Shown here: positions 1-12,255 of the stretch, one piece after another
Position numbering within the stretch: the stretch's first letter is position 1
Layout: each line of letters begins with the position of its first letter
Source of the DNA: Prochilodus magdalenae
Taxonomy: Eukaryota; Chordata; Actinopteri; Characiformes; Prochilodontidae
Direction of reading: 5' to 3'
DNA: 64,000 bases
Assembly: GCA_024036415.1 (NCBI GenBank)
Contig: JAMWET010003506.1
Span: 275,001-339,000, forward strand
The notes under the pieces: generated by a model
Told to the model about the DNA's origin: nothing
Database searches by the model: none
Seen by the model: the letters and a program-made list of their open reading frames with translations, nothing else
Made by a program: the position numbers and the translations under genes

Positions 1-2676
1 TTTAAACGTATAAAGGAGTGAACGGTTGTTTTCAGAACAAAGGCATGTAAACAAGCCACTAAACGTACATGTTATATAGGCAGGGTAATTTCCAATAAAC
101 ATGCCGGAGGCTTGAGCCGATTAATGACTGTGTGTCATAACATGCCTAAAGAGTCCATCTACTATGATTGCTAATCAAGTTAAGATGATTTTAATGTCTA
201 ATAAATAATCATGTTGGCCTGAAATCTATGATGACTATAGTCATAACAGCTGTCTGGAGTCAGAATATTTGTTGGCAGCTTTACCTTTTTTGTAGTCATG
301 CTTACTGAAAAGCTGTGCTGCAGTTTCTGTGTGTGTAATGGGTTTCCTGGCAAACACATAATCAGGGTTTAGATTATTTTTGACAGTCTGGTCACATCAA
401 AGTTAGTAAAAACTAAATATAAGTCATATAATTGTTATTATAGCCCTAAACAAAGACTACTAAGGATATCAGGAAATTGAAAACTGCATAGTGTGAATCT
501 CGAGGGTTATTGTTGCTCCTTCTAATAAAAAACCTGCTTTTACAAATGAGGACAGCAAAACAGGCCGATTCAAAAATCCTGTTAGGTAATAGCCTTGACT
601 CCACCCCAAATGGCATCCCCTCCCAAATTTACACATACCAGCACAAATTCATACCAACAGAAAACAACAAAACTGGAGTACCAGCAAAGACGGACTACAT
701 GTGCAGAAGTGTACCTTTGCATGCTTGTGAAGGGGACGCAAGTAAATTTCATACAGCCATGCGTTTAAGGAATCATTAGCAGTTTGAAACAGATCATCTT
801 AACCTGAAGGCTTCATAGTGAATAAACATCTTTTCTTTTCTTGTTGAAGAGGTTCATTTTACTTTCCCATCACCGAGTCTATTTCGACATCTTACTTCTG
901 ATATCTCACTGCAAACCAGCAAATTATTTATTAAGTTATTTATGAGCTTATCCAAAAAGGGAAACACCTAATTTTCCTAATGCCAGAGTACGCTACATAT
1001 TATGTGACAAAACAATATGAATTAAATACGTAGCTTAAAAAAAAAAATCGTATTGCCTATACGCACCTACACTGTAGGGTCTATACATGAGACAAACGCA
1101 GATACAGATTTTAGAGAGCTAAAGGTTCTAATAGCAATACATAGACTTGAACTATACTTCTAAGTTCAGTCTAAGTTCAACCTTCCTTTGTTTATTTTCA
1201 AACCATCAAGTTTGTACTGGCTAGTCAGCATATTTTTCAGCATCAAGTACAGGAAATAAAAACAGAAACTATTTGTTTAACAGAAAATTATTTATGAAAT
1301 TATTCATGAGCTCAACCAAAAAGGGAAAACACCATGGGAACTTCTTGAAGCAGGTCCATTAGCTGTTTGAGTAAACAGGGCACAAAAATGGAACAAATGA
1401 TGGGAACTGGACTGTCCTTATCTTTGCCAATACCAGATCCATTAAAATATGCATGGGCATTCCAAATACCTTTACTGTGAACACCTTTAGTCTTTAGCCT
1501 TTAAGACTTGCCTATGCCTGTAAAATCTATTCATAAGACACTTTAAGGGTCTTCCGTGGTCAGGCCTTTCTGAACAAAGAGTACTGCCGAGGCAGAGTCA
1601 CAAACACAAGCATCCACAGCTTTCACATCATTCCCATCATCAGTGCCGGGGATGCAGTGGTATAGCGCTCCAGCTTCATGGCTGTTACTTCCCCGTGGTA
1701 TCTTATGACATGCCTCTTAAATCCTTTTCAAGGCTGACAACATTAACTGATATTACGTGATATTCTTACAGACACATGCCCTCAAATGCGAATAAACACA
1801 CGCCTCATACATATCTGATATAGAGAGCCAGAGAACGGAGGGGGAAAAACAACAACAACAACACGCTCATCACCTTTCCTGTCATTTTCTTCTTCCTTCC
1901 ATCATTACGGTACATAAGGGGATGAGTGGGGGGGGAAAACATGTCTATTATCAAGCTCTCTATGCAGCGTGTAGAAAGACCAAGTGCGGATTGGAATATC
2001 ATTTTTAACAAATAAAGTCGTGCCAGCAAATGTATTTTAAACGAGGCAGCACATTATGTTGCTAGTGTAAGAGCTACAGAGAACAAATTATGAATAAATT
2101 GTGGTATGAGAACAAGGCCACACAGGGTGATGGATGTGAGGCCCCACTCTTTTATAGCAGCCCTGTTGCTAGCCTAGACAGCCGCGATACATTTTCAATC
2201 GATTAGCTAAACTTACATGGTATATAGCCTTACTGCGTGTTTGGCATTGACTTTGTAAATAAATTCTGTCATGTCGGCTCTGCCTGTATGAAGCTTCGGC
2301 ACCAGCAAAGCAGAGCTGACAGAGGGCAACAGAGAAAAGGTTAGCCTGCATGGCTTGACAAGTAACTCAACTTCAAATGTAGAGTCGCATGGGCTCGAAG
2401 ACTGCTTATTTCCACAACCGTGCAGATTCAAGCACTTACATGGAGAGGTGGGACATAGCCATCATTACCAGTGATTCTCAGAGTTCGCATCCAGATGGGA
2501 TCCACCATGCTCCTGCATCAGTAAATAACCCCAAAATTGTATCAATGCTGTGGGAAATTTCCAAGTCGTTGAAAATTCGGCTAATTCTGTGAAAATTCCA
2601 TGTCCTGCAGTTTCAACGCTACAAGAAACATTTACTTATATTGTCTGATGGGTAAAACATGCTAACATTGTCCTAC
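1..2676. other. AT-rich non-coding DNA, no gene seen
   Basis: Only short open frames without recognisable domains. One diverged direct repeat of about 50 bp is present (919-969 and 1281-1333, sharing ATTTATGA...CCAAAAAGGGAAA). If the formin continues beyond the left edge, this is intron; otherwise it is intergenic. Confidence 0.6.
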
Positions 2677-2684
2677 CTCTAGTG

Positions 2685-2868
2685 CAGTGTTTCCTCCGGA
2701 GGCACCTTGCCCTGCAGATTTTAGTGCTTTCCCTGCTCCCAAAACACCCAATTCAACTTACCAACTCATTAACAAGCCCTTTCAGAGCCACCGGGGGGGT
2801 GTTAAAGCAGGGAATCCGCTACAGTGTTCAGTGGATGGTGCCTCCAGGACCAGAGTTGAGAAACACTG
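2685..2868. mobile_element. hAT-type non-autonomous transposon (MITE), copy 1
   Basis: The element starts CAGTGTTTC and ends GAGAAACACTG, which form short terminal inverted repeats. It is flanked by 8-bp near-identical target duplications, CTCTAGTG at 2677-2684 and CTCTAGTA at 2869-2876. An 8-bp duplication with CA...TG ends is typical of the hAT superfamily. The interior (ending GGTGCCTCCAGGACCAGA) is alignable with copy 2 at 9276-9456. No transposase is encoded. Confidence 0.82.
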
Positions 2869-2876
2869 CTCTAGTA

Positions 2877-4073
2877 ACTATGAACATTAAAACATGTGAA
2901 ATGCAAGAGGAAACGTTTGATGTTGGCCTAGGTGGCCTATTATGCCCATTTTCAAAATGTATAATTTTATTTTTGGTGTTTAATAGAACAGATTTACATT
3001 ACATAGCTTTGCAAACCATTTACCTGGACAAAAAGCAACATAACACACTAAAGGAAAGCCAAAAAACGAAAAAGCCTAACAGGTTACCTTTAAGATAGGT
3101 GGATGGTCAGTATAGCCTTTTCTGCAAAGTGTTTCAAAAGAGCACTTCTTGCAGAGACAAGAAGCATTTTAAATTAAGGTTTTGGTTTGCTGCCATATTG
3201 CCAAGTCCTAGCTTTAGTTAACCTGGGTACAATTCTAGACACCAGTTTTATTTACCTTATCAGATTGTCCTTACCAGATTGGCAGGAACCTTTTTCCTTA
3301 ATTAGTTTATCCTTGACTTCACGTTCGATTACCACCGGTGCATTATTACCATAAACAATGACTATTCACACAAGTGACTGCAAGATTCAGGCCTCACATG
3401 ACTGATCTTAGTCCTTTATGTCATTGCACCTGCCGCATGAGTAGCATTTTTGCAAGTACAACAAAGACAGGGTCTATGGCAAAACTTACAGGACACAACA
3501 TTAATAAATTTGAAAATGTCATAAGTAATAAACCCCTCATATGCAACTTTACCATGTAACACCATGAATATAGGACACGGCTGTGAAGTTTGTTAAGGCA
3601 AGGAAGTCTAACACACCACCTTTAAAAAGCAGCTGTGGCTGTAACTAAACCAGCCTTATTCCAAGCGCACTTAAGGCACGGAAGGCCATCAGTTACATTA
3701 TATTATAAGAGGAGCTCAATACAGCTCAAAGTATTAGCTTAATATTAGGCAAGGAAAAAAACACAGCGCTCGCAGAGGAGATGAGAGAAAGCTTTATGAA
3801 TAGAGCTGAATGGAGGGCTTCATTCTCTTTAACACACTCGCTCTCCAGCTCGCAGTCTCTGCTAATGACAGAAATCCAAGCAGGCTTTTAGCTCCTGCTT
3901 ACAGAACAGCTAATGGCTTTTTCTTAATGTCACTGCTGACATAATACTCACAGAGAAAGGCATGTTTGGAGCGAGTGTGTGTCTGTTTTGTGTATAGGTG
4001 TCTTCATTAGTGACTGAATGAGCAAGGTGCGGAGGAGTATCAGTCTGGAAGAAGTGTGTGTGATTTAGAGTTA
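2877..4073. other. Non-coding DNA, no gene seen
   Basis: Unique-looking sequence. Open frames are short and have no homology I recognise. Confidence 0.55.
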
Positions 4074-4113
<40 letters not shown>

Positions 4114-4122
4114 TGTGTGTGC
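4074..4122. repeat. (TG)n microsatellite
   Basis: About 18 perfect TG units followed by CTGTGTGTGC. The His-Thr open frame on the minus strand is a by-product. Confidence 0.95.
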
Positions 4123-4439
4123 ATGTAGCACTGTTGGTAAGTTCAGACTGAGTGGAGCATCCTAGTGCTATCTCTGCATACACCCCAGAGGTATACACAA
4201 AACGGCCAAAGTAGATTAAAGGCTTTGGAGGTAATTCTGCCAGCTAATTTTGCTCGCGGCCAGTGATAGAGCAGATACATGCATATTAATTCTCCTACAC
4301 AAATCGGACAAGACAAGTGTGACTTTTCATAATCTCAGAGGTCGGACTACAGCTGAGGTCAGAGAAGTGTTGGATCCGTATTTAGATGCAGGTTTCAGAG
4401 TTTCTTCCTAAAAAGTAATTAGCACAAATAATAACAAAA

Positions 4440-5400
4440 GAAAGAGATAAATGAAAAGATAAGAAGAAACATGAAAAAGAAAGAAAGACAGACAGACAGA
4501 CAGACAGCAGGTCAGAGACAGGAAAAATAAAGCAACAAAGAGAAGGGGTAGAATGGGATTTATTGTGAGTGAATAAGTGAGAGAGAAAAAAGAGAAAGAG
4601 TGAGAAATAGTAAGAGAGTGAGTGATGTGAGCGTGTGAGGGCATGAGTGATAGAGATTGAGAGTGAAAGGAAGTGCTATAGAGATGAGCGAGAGAAAAAC
4701 AGAGTGGCAGAGTAAGTGAGTGAGTGTGAGCAATAGTGTTTGTGAGTGAGTGAGTGAGTGAGCAATAGTGAGTAATTGAGTGCATGGCAGAGTGAGTGAG
4801 CAATAGTGAGTGAGGGAGTGAGTGAGCAATAGTGTGAGTGAGTGAGTGAGGGAGTGAGTGAGCAATAGTGTGAGTGAATGAGGGAGTGAGTGAGCAATAG
4901 CGTGAGAGTGAGGGAGTGAGTGAGCAATAGTGTGAGTTAGTGAGTGAGCAATAGTGTGAGTGAGTGAGGGAGTGAGTGAGCAATAGTGTGAGTGAGTGAG
5001 GGAGTGAGTGAGCAATAGTGTGAGTGAGTGAGTGAGTGAGGGAGTGAGTGAGCAATAGTGTGAGTGAGTGAGGGAGTGAGTGAGCAATAGTGTGAGTGAG
5101 TGAGGGAGTGAGTGAGCAATAGTGTGAGTGAGTGAGGGAGCAATAGTGTGAGTGAGTGAGGGAGTGAGTGAGCAATAGTGTGAGTGAGCGAGCGAGTGAG
5201 TGTGCAATAGTGTGAGCGAGTGAGTGTGCAATAGTGTGAGTGAGTGAGTGAGTAAGTGAAAGAGTGAGGTTGAGAGACTGAGAGATAGGGAGTAAGTAAG
5301 TGAGTGGCAGAGCGACTGAGTGAGTGAGTGAGTGTGTGAGTGGCAGAGTGAGTGAGCAACAGTGAGTGAGAGAGAGAGACAGAGAGACAGAGAGAGATAC
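4440..5400. repeat. GTGA/GAGT minisatellite with CAATA punctuation, flanked by GA-rich DNA
   Basis: From about 4,700 to 5,260 a tetranucleotide GTGA background is broken at intervals by CAATAGTG, which makes a commonest higher unit of 32 bp, with shorter and longer variants in multiples of four. It begins after an ACAG run (4487-4508) and GA-rich sequence, and ends in GA repeats near 5,395. Three minus-strand frames stay open (Leu-Thr-His-Ser repeats) because the unit lacks stops; these are not genes. Confidence 0.92.
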
Positions 5401-7250
5401 TCAGGCAGCTGGACTGTGGATCTTTATTGGCGGGCTCTGGCTGGTGCTGTAATGGAGGAAGCAGCTTGGCCGTTTGGGTGGGAGTTTGATGAGAGCGTCA
5501 GAGCCGGGGGGAAATCTGTGATTACACATGACTGAAATGAAGACAGTAGAGCAGCAGGCTCACAGGCTGTGATTAACCTGTTTTGGGTTGAGTGTTCCTC
5601 ACAAATGCTTTTATAAATATATGCCCATGTGTGCACGTAAATCGACACGCTTTTGTCCCTGGATCAGTGCTTTGTGTGTAGCGGACGGCTCCTTCTGTCA
5701 CCACAGAGGCGATGCTCAAGCAGTATTTTATGTAAATAAGGCTAATTATCTTCTCCAATATGCCAGGGAGAGAGCGAGAGAGAGAGAGAGAGAGAGCAGG
5801 AGAGTCTCCTCTTCTTCTGCTTTAACAGGTTTCCATTGATCTGAATGCGAGTGAGGCCCAGTCCCGCAACCTGCTTTTCTCTGCAGCACATCTCACACTT
5901 CACTAATCTCCACTGTGTCGGACAAACACCTCAGCCACACTCCTTTGTGGCCAGCCCCTCCATCTCCCTCTCTCTCTCGTTTCCCATGGCATCCTTTCTT
6001 TTCTCGCTACTCTCTCTTTTCTATTTCTCCCTGCAAAGGACTGAGGGTGTGTTATTAGCAGCGCTCCGGGTCTGGGGGAAAATGGTGCTGTGGTTCTGTG
6101 TGATCTTTGAGGAGTTCTCCTAATTGGCCACTACTGATTGTGGAGGGCTTGTCGAGGTAAAGGCCAGCGCTGGTAATGCAGCTGCTCTTTTCCCACTGCG
6201 AGCCAGAGCAAGGCTGATCTGAGGCACATGGACACAGTGAAAGAACTTGGGCTGTATTCTCTTTGTCTGTCTCACTATCACTCTCTAGGAACTTCTCCTC
6301 AGACGACATACCGCAGAAGGGTACAGATATTAAGGGTACAGATATTAAATGAAAATGATTTTTAGACACAAACGAATACGGCAATTGCAGGCTGATGAGA
6401 GCACCCAATGTTTTTCATGTGCATATCTACAGATGTTGATATGAATACCAATCCAATTCGGGTCCAATCCAATTTATCACCTATGCATACACCAACTGTA
6501 GCTAATGTACAATTCACACATCCTTTAGATTAAAGCCAACAATACAATACAGACATGTATGAATGTATACCAGGCATTCCGACACAGCATCTATTCATTC
6601 ACATGCAACACTGTAGGATTCCAAACTACCAAACAGACACTAAACTGGGAAGTAGCTGCTGAAAACTACACTAAAGCACACAACCTTGACATCTTAAATG
6701 TTCCAACTTTGTTCTAAAAATGTTGATTTATTAAATGTACTAATTGTTACAAACAACTGTAATTAGTGAACAAATGAAATAGAATTAACAAAATGTGGAT
6801 ATTTTAGCACATCCTGTGTCTCTGGATTACAATAAGCACATCAACAATCAACCTTCTGAAATATCTGTCAGATCTGAATCTCAGTACAATGTCAATAATA
6901 GTTCAGAGACAATACTGTCACAAATGTGATGACATCCTTTTGAGTTTCGAGTGTACTTAAAGTGTTTTTAAACACGGTCATAGAGCACCTTTGATTCAGC
7001 TGCAGATCCCAAATGTGCAAGCCAAGTGACAGGATACACTCTCAATGAGTATGAGGAAGAAGGACAGAGGACCCAAGACTCAGACTTCTTGATCAGTTTT
7101 TTTCTCCAATACCAAAGCCCTGTATATATACATACTTTAGGGAATATGTGTCGTTACCCATCTGCTATTTTATATTTTTCTATACTGATGTGATTTTCAG
7201 TATCTGCTTCTAAAACTCGGACACTGAATTTAAGGATAGTGCACATTTAA
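5401..7250. other. Non-coding DNA with a short GA microsatellite
   Basis: A (GA)n run lies at 5767-5797, and a 17-bp tandem duplication (GGGTACAGATATTAA) at about 6318-6349. No coding evidence. Confidence 0.55.
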
Positions 7251-7259
7251 GGTACATTA

Positions 7260-7625
7260 AAGTCCAAATCTTTCATTTTGTACTTCACTTTTTATCCTAA
7301 GGGGCCACTTACAAAGTTTATGTACAAAAAATGGTTAGTTATTTTTTGATAATTTTGCAACCTCACTTTCTCTAACGGCCTTTTTTGTGTCTGTGACGTA
7401 TGTAAACAACCTCTATTCTGATTGGCTGCTCTGTATAGGCCTCATTCCAAAACCAGGCTAACCTAAACTGCTGCAGGGCGAAGGGGTGGGTATATTTAAA
7501 TGTGTTGCTTTTGTGACATCACTAAAACAATGAATTCAAACTGGGTTGTTTTTGCAGCTTATTTCCCAAACATGGACATGTAGGTTATGGGTGGGAGAGT
7601 GAATAGCGTGTTTATTTATAATTAT
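7260..7625. repeat. Diverged dispersed repeat, copy 1
   Basis: It shares an ordered series of short blocks with 49,560-49,900: TAAATG-GTT, GACATCAC, AATGAATTCA, TTTTGCAG, ACATGGAC and GGG-...GTGAA. The class is unknown to me; there is no coding capacity and I could not define termini. Confidence 0.45.
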
Positions 7626-7777
7626 AAATGATATTATATTTATAAATATATTTATTTAGTTATTTATAAATGATACGTAGGGTAATTTGGTAAATTCCTA
7701 AAGCTAAACAAATTTATGTAAAGACATGTTAGGTTGCCAAATACTTCAAAATGCTACAGCTTTAGTCTCCAACTAAG

Positions 7778-7810
<33 letters not shown>

Positions 7811-9267
7811 TTGTTTTGTTTTATTAGACATCTTTAACTTTCTATTTTTATATTTCAAATGATCTTTTTCTCTGCCATAAATGCACCATAAAGGCTGGCT
7901 ATCTTAACTGAAGTTAAAGCACCATGCAAGTGGCTTTTGGGTTGTTTATATCTTCCACTTTAAAATTGTTCCATTTTCTTTTCTATCACATCAGCACATT
8001 GCTAGTGCAGGGAAATACTGTCCACCACTTTCTGACACTAGCTATTAGAATTTGATCTGAATGCTTTTGATCCCATTAATGCACGAGTAAATGGTGGTCA
8101 GGCAAACCTCGGGTCAAAGCCCTTCATAGAGGAAAATAAAGCACTTGAAAGGCTCCAGTCCGATCCTTCAGCACGACCTATGGCAGCTCTGTACTCCCTG
8201 GGGATTCATAGGGACTTCATTACATATCAGTCACAGTTCTGTGACGGCTCCCGAGGCAGCAGTGGTCTTGTGGAACGTTCTGGCACATAGTGACAGAGTG
8301 CTGAGAGTGTGTGTGGAAGTGTTTTAATCCCTGGCCACTCTGGTGGGACGCCGTTGTATTGATTCAAGCGTTAGCGTCTGACAGCCTGATTAATAATGAG
8401 AGAACGTGAGGGGTCGGCGCTGCCTCATGCCTGAAACGTGGACCATACGCACGTCTCCAAACACAACCAACCAGGCACACACCTGTACACAAAGCCATGC
8501 TGATGCATCAAGAAAAGACCCAGGCAGTCTCACACCTGCAGCCTACGCTACAGATCACTCGCATTTCCAGCAGATGTGCACAGGCTTACACACATGGACA
8601 TGCATACAGCCCCTCACTCTCGGGCTAGTGGGTCACTGGAGCGGTATTGATTAAAGAAAAAGCCGGACTTGACTGTACCGTCGCCCTCTGGCTGTCCTGA
8701 CCAACTCTGCTTATGACCCGATTTTCAATGTGCAGAAATCATGAGTGCAAAAGCAATAAGCCAGTGAATGTGCACACACAGCGAGAAACTCATGCAGGCA
8801 CATGTTAAGTCAGACGACAATGCACATCACATACCCTAAAGTAACAGGGGGATATCTTTGATGTGTCACATGACCGTTAACTGCCCGGTTACATTCCACG
8901 GCACATCGAATTCTTTCCATTCCTTAAGGCCTTGCACAGAGCCTGCTCAAGCGAAGGATGGAAAAACTAAATTCAATATAAACTGGTACCACTTCTATGA
9001 CGATGGCACTGTGTAATAAAAATCAAATCAAATCAAACTAAACTCACACTCTGAGCCACATGATCTTCACATTCAAGTGTCTGCTTCAGTACATACTAAT
9101 GACCAAAGCTCAGTGCCTGTCAGGGCACCAAAAAAGCCTAATAATTTAAGGTAGGGAAACGAGCGCTAAAGACGTAGAAGCACACACAGTAGGGGTATAC
9201 AGCTGCAGTGACAATGACGCTATAGGGCTTAATTCAAACAGATCAGACTGTACCTTTTAAATAGGCT
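7626..9267. other. Non-coding DNA with a (TA)n microsatellite
   Basis: A perfect TA run occupies about 7780-7805. Short open frames at 8145-8654 have no domain signature. Confidence 0.55.
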
Positions 9268-9275
9268 GGTTAATC

Positions 9276-9456
9276 CAGTGTTTCTCAACCCTCTTATGCA
9301 CACGTTAGTGGTTCCCCTGCCTGCTCACAACACACCTGATCCAACTTATCAGCTCATTAAGAAGCCCTTTCTGAGGTGCAGGGGCTGTTTTAATGCTGGG
9401 AATCTGCCAAGTTGTTAAGGGTAGGGTGCCTCCAGAACCAGCCCTGAGAAACACTG
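9276..9456. mobile_element. hAT-type non-autonomous transposon (MITE), copy 2
   Basis: Ends are CAGTGTTTCTCAAC and CTGAGAAACACTG. A perfect 8-bp target duplication, GGTTAATC, lies at 9268-9275 and 9457-9464. The interior aligns with copy 1 (CAACTTATCAGCTCATTAA...AAGCCCTTTC and GGGTGCCTCCAG-ACCAG). At 181 bp it is a MITE without a transposase. Confidence 0.9.
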
Positions 9457-9963
9457 GGTTAATCGACTAGGTAATGATAACGTGCGAGTTTGACCAAATG
9501 AAGAACACTGCAGAAAATCTAATCTGCATCTGGGAACTTTGTCTTTAGACTACTTCAGATGGTATGCTGTTGTGGGAAGGTATTCCGCTAAGAGCATATC
9601 ATCACTGTCCAAAAAAACCCTCCAAATTAATCGTTTTACAGGACAACACAAAAAAAGTTCTGTACTTTGATGAAATTAATTAAGGAAAAACTGAATATTT
9701 AAAGAACAGCTGCTGTTTGTTTGGGTCCTTAAGAAAAATATAAAGCAATCAATCATAAATAGTTATGGGACAATAATTTTCAATTTAAGTTTCATTCTTT
9801 CCAATTAGTAAAACTTAAATAAATACTCAGAAATAGGGACCAAAAAAATCCATATTTATGTTTGTTCCTGTAGATGATGTGTTAACTTATTCACACTTAT
9901 AAATGTATTTTGTCCAGGGATTAAATTTTACCCTCTGTTATCTGTAAATTTCACTCTCTTTAT

Positions 9964-10034
<71 letters not shown>

Positions 10035-10090
10035 CTTTATTGATCCCAGAGGGGAATTCAAGGCATCCAGTAGCAGATATACAAACTATA
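9964..10090 (-). mobile_element. LINE 3' end with (GATA)n tail
   Basis: Read on the minus strand, sequence ending TGGATGCCTTGAATTCC, CTCTGGGATCAATAAAG runs into a (TATC)n tail of about 17 units (plus-strand GATA 9966-10034). The GGGATCAATAAAG-plus-microsatellite end is a familiar 3' terminus of fish non-LTR retrotransposons and recurs at 53,016-53,045. Only the tail is present; the upstream boundary is unclear. Confidence 0.7.
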
Positions 10091-10135
10091 CAGAAGTAAC
10101 AACAGAGGCACAAGTAGGGTTACTTCTGTAACCCT

Positions 10136-12037
10136 AACACTGTTCTAACACACATATTGCCCAGACTGTGTGCAACAGCGCATTAACTGGATCTAGACAA
10201 CAAACCTACAGCCTGAGCTCACAAACATAATCTAGATTCATCATAATATGCTTTGTTTGGAAAGAAAACTAGGCCTACCACTTACTCTCCTCTATTCCTC
10301 CCTTCTCCTCAAAAGGGAGCAGCCTTGTGAGGATGAGGGATCATGTCCTAGTTGTCCGACCTGAATAACACATCTGTACACAATTAGCAGCGCCACGAGA
10401 CGAGCAAGCAAAGCGGGGCTGGAGGTGTAGGAAAAGTGTGGTATAAACGAGTGCGAGTAGATGGCGCTGATAATGGAGCGTGTATTTCTCCGCCATTAAG
10501 CTCACGGCGCTTGATGGGAGGGCGCGAGGACGGTGCTCTGCAGCCACTGAAGTGCTCATCGGTCTTCATTGATCTAATTAGCATGATAAGATCCATTGTG
10601 CAGCGGTGGCGCTAAAGGTAACCGCACAGGCAGAGCAGCATAAAGCTCCACAGCACGCAGCTCCAGGGCAAGCTTACTGCCTCCTGCCGAACTACCACCT
10701 TACCACAAGACAGAGGTTCTTGGAGATGCGCTGCCCAGGGCGGTACACCGTACACATCCCAGGAGAGCAACATACCCATGCAAATGAAAGGTTTTATTGG
10801 TGTGCCTAACACGATTTCCAAAGACACTTTAATTTATGAGCAGAGGTTCAGGACTGGACGTGTTTGCACACACTCTAATTACACCATGTCCACATGCCTC
10901 ATTTTCCAGGATTTCTGTCATGTGGAATATGATTACAGAATTCAAATTTCATACCATACGAAACAAATTACCCACCGCTACAGATCAACACAGGAACATG
11001 CTGAAAGGTGCACGGAAAAAACATTTCAAACTTATTTGGACAGACATGCAATTCTGTCAGTCAATGGAAGTATATTTCAATTTTATTTCTCTTTTTCCGA
11101 TTATTATTTATCCTGGAAAAACAAAAATCCCCACTGGCATGGCTTTGGGTTGTTTTGGGCTTAAACTTTTTCAGAAATGATTCAGAGTAAAGAAAATTCA
11201 GAAAGAATTTTCAGAAAATTCAGATTCTGTGTGAAATAGTTTCCAGTAAAACTGTTTTAATGCAATTATTTTTTAGGAGAAAATATACAGAATCATCAGG
11301 GAATTTAGATTCACATCAGAAATGTTCATATGCAGACAAGCATATACATGTCTACACACTTCATACAGTACTGTGCTCTTCAAAAAGCATGCAATGCAAG
11401 CAGTTATATTTAGCTGTGCAATATAACAGTATAGAATGATCATGGTAAAATATGATTTATGTTAAAATAAAACACAATAAGCTTTTCTGTACATACTGTG
11501 CACATCAGTTCTGGCAGAACACATACAGACTGCAAGTTTAATTAAACAGAGAAAGCTAGATTAGTTGCGTTTGACTTTTTTAATTTTTTTAAATACTGAA
11601 TAAAAATTATGACAAGATGTATCAAAAAATACATATTGTGACAAATTACGTATCATGAAATGTTCTCTAAGAATCACAATATTACATCCGTGCTATATTA
11701 CCCAGCTCCAGACAGAAGTGAACGCAGTTGCCAATAACCATTTCCGAACTTATACCAAGCCTAGTTAATTAAAAGCCTAATAGCCAGACCAAATACCTGG
11801 TGTAAGAGTTTGTTTTTCACAGTAGCTTACAAGTTATCAACTACTTTTGTTTCTTGTACTGTACTCATTTAATACGTTTATCTAATCTTATGATTTACAA
11901 CAGACTTAATGGCAAGATAAATGGTTTAAACAATATGTGTTTAAATAAAATAAATGCAGAAACGGTATTTTATATTATTTATTTTATATAAGAGTGATAT
12001 TATTTGTTGAACATCGCACCCTGTCCATGTCTAAACA
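10136..12037. other. Non-coding DNA; possible conserved element near 10.4-10.6 kb
   Basis: 10,440-10,625 is higher in GC, free of simple repeats, and contains a homeodomain-like TCTAATTAGCATGATAA core. The remainder is AT-rich with no coding signal. Conservation is inferred only. Confidence 0.35.
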
Positions 12038-12255
12038 TGGTGTAGCTCAGCGGGTAACACCACTACCCAGAGTGCCATCTCTACATGTGGGAGACTGGGG
12101 TTCAAATCCCGGTCTAGGTGACTATGCTGTGCTACACTAATAAGAGTCCTTGGGCAAGACTCCTAACACTACACCAGCCTACCTGTAATATGATTAACCT
12201 TGTAAGTCGCTCTGGATAAGAGCGTCAGCTAAATGCCATAAATGTAAATGTAAAT
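12037..12255 (+). mobile_element. tRNA-derived SINE, family A, copy 1
   Basis: A tRNA-like head has an A-box-like TAGCTCAGCGGGTAACAC and a B-box-like GGTTCAAATCC. It is followed by a body (GTCCTTGGGCAAGACTCCTA) and the fish SINE tail GTCGCTCTGGATAAGAGCG...TAAATGTAAATG. The same order is seen at 20,903 (+) and 35,552 (-). Confidence 0.88.

Noticed and set aside
4408..5359. Minus-strand 255- and 223-codon Leu-Thr-His-Ser-rich frames
   Set aside because: Produced by the GTGA minisatellite; overlapping frames are all open.
12037..12110. tRNA-like A and B boxes (also at 15.4, 20.9, 24.7, 35.7 and 52.3 kb)
   Set aside because: Each is the head of a SINE with a following body and tail; no full cloverleaf or discriminator end of a true tRNA gene.
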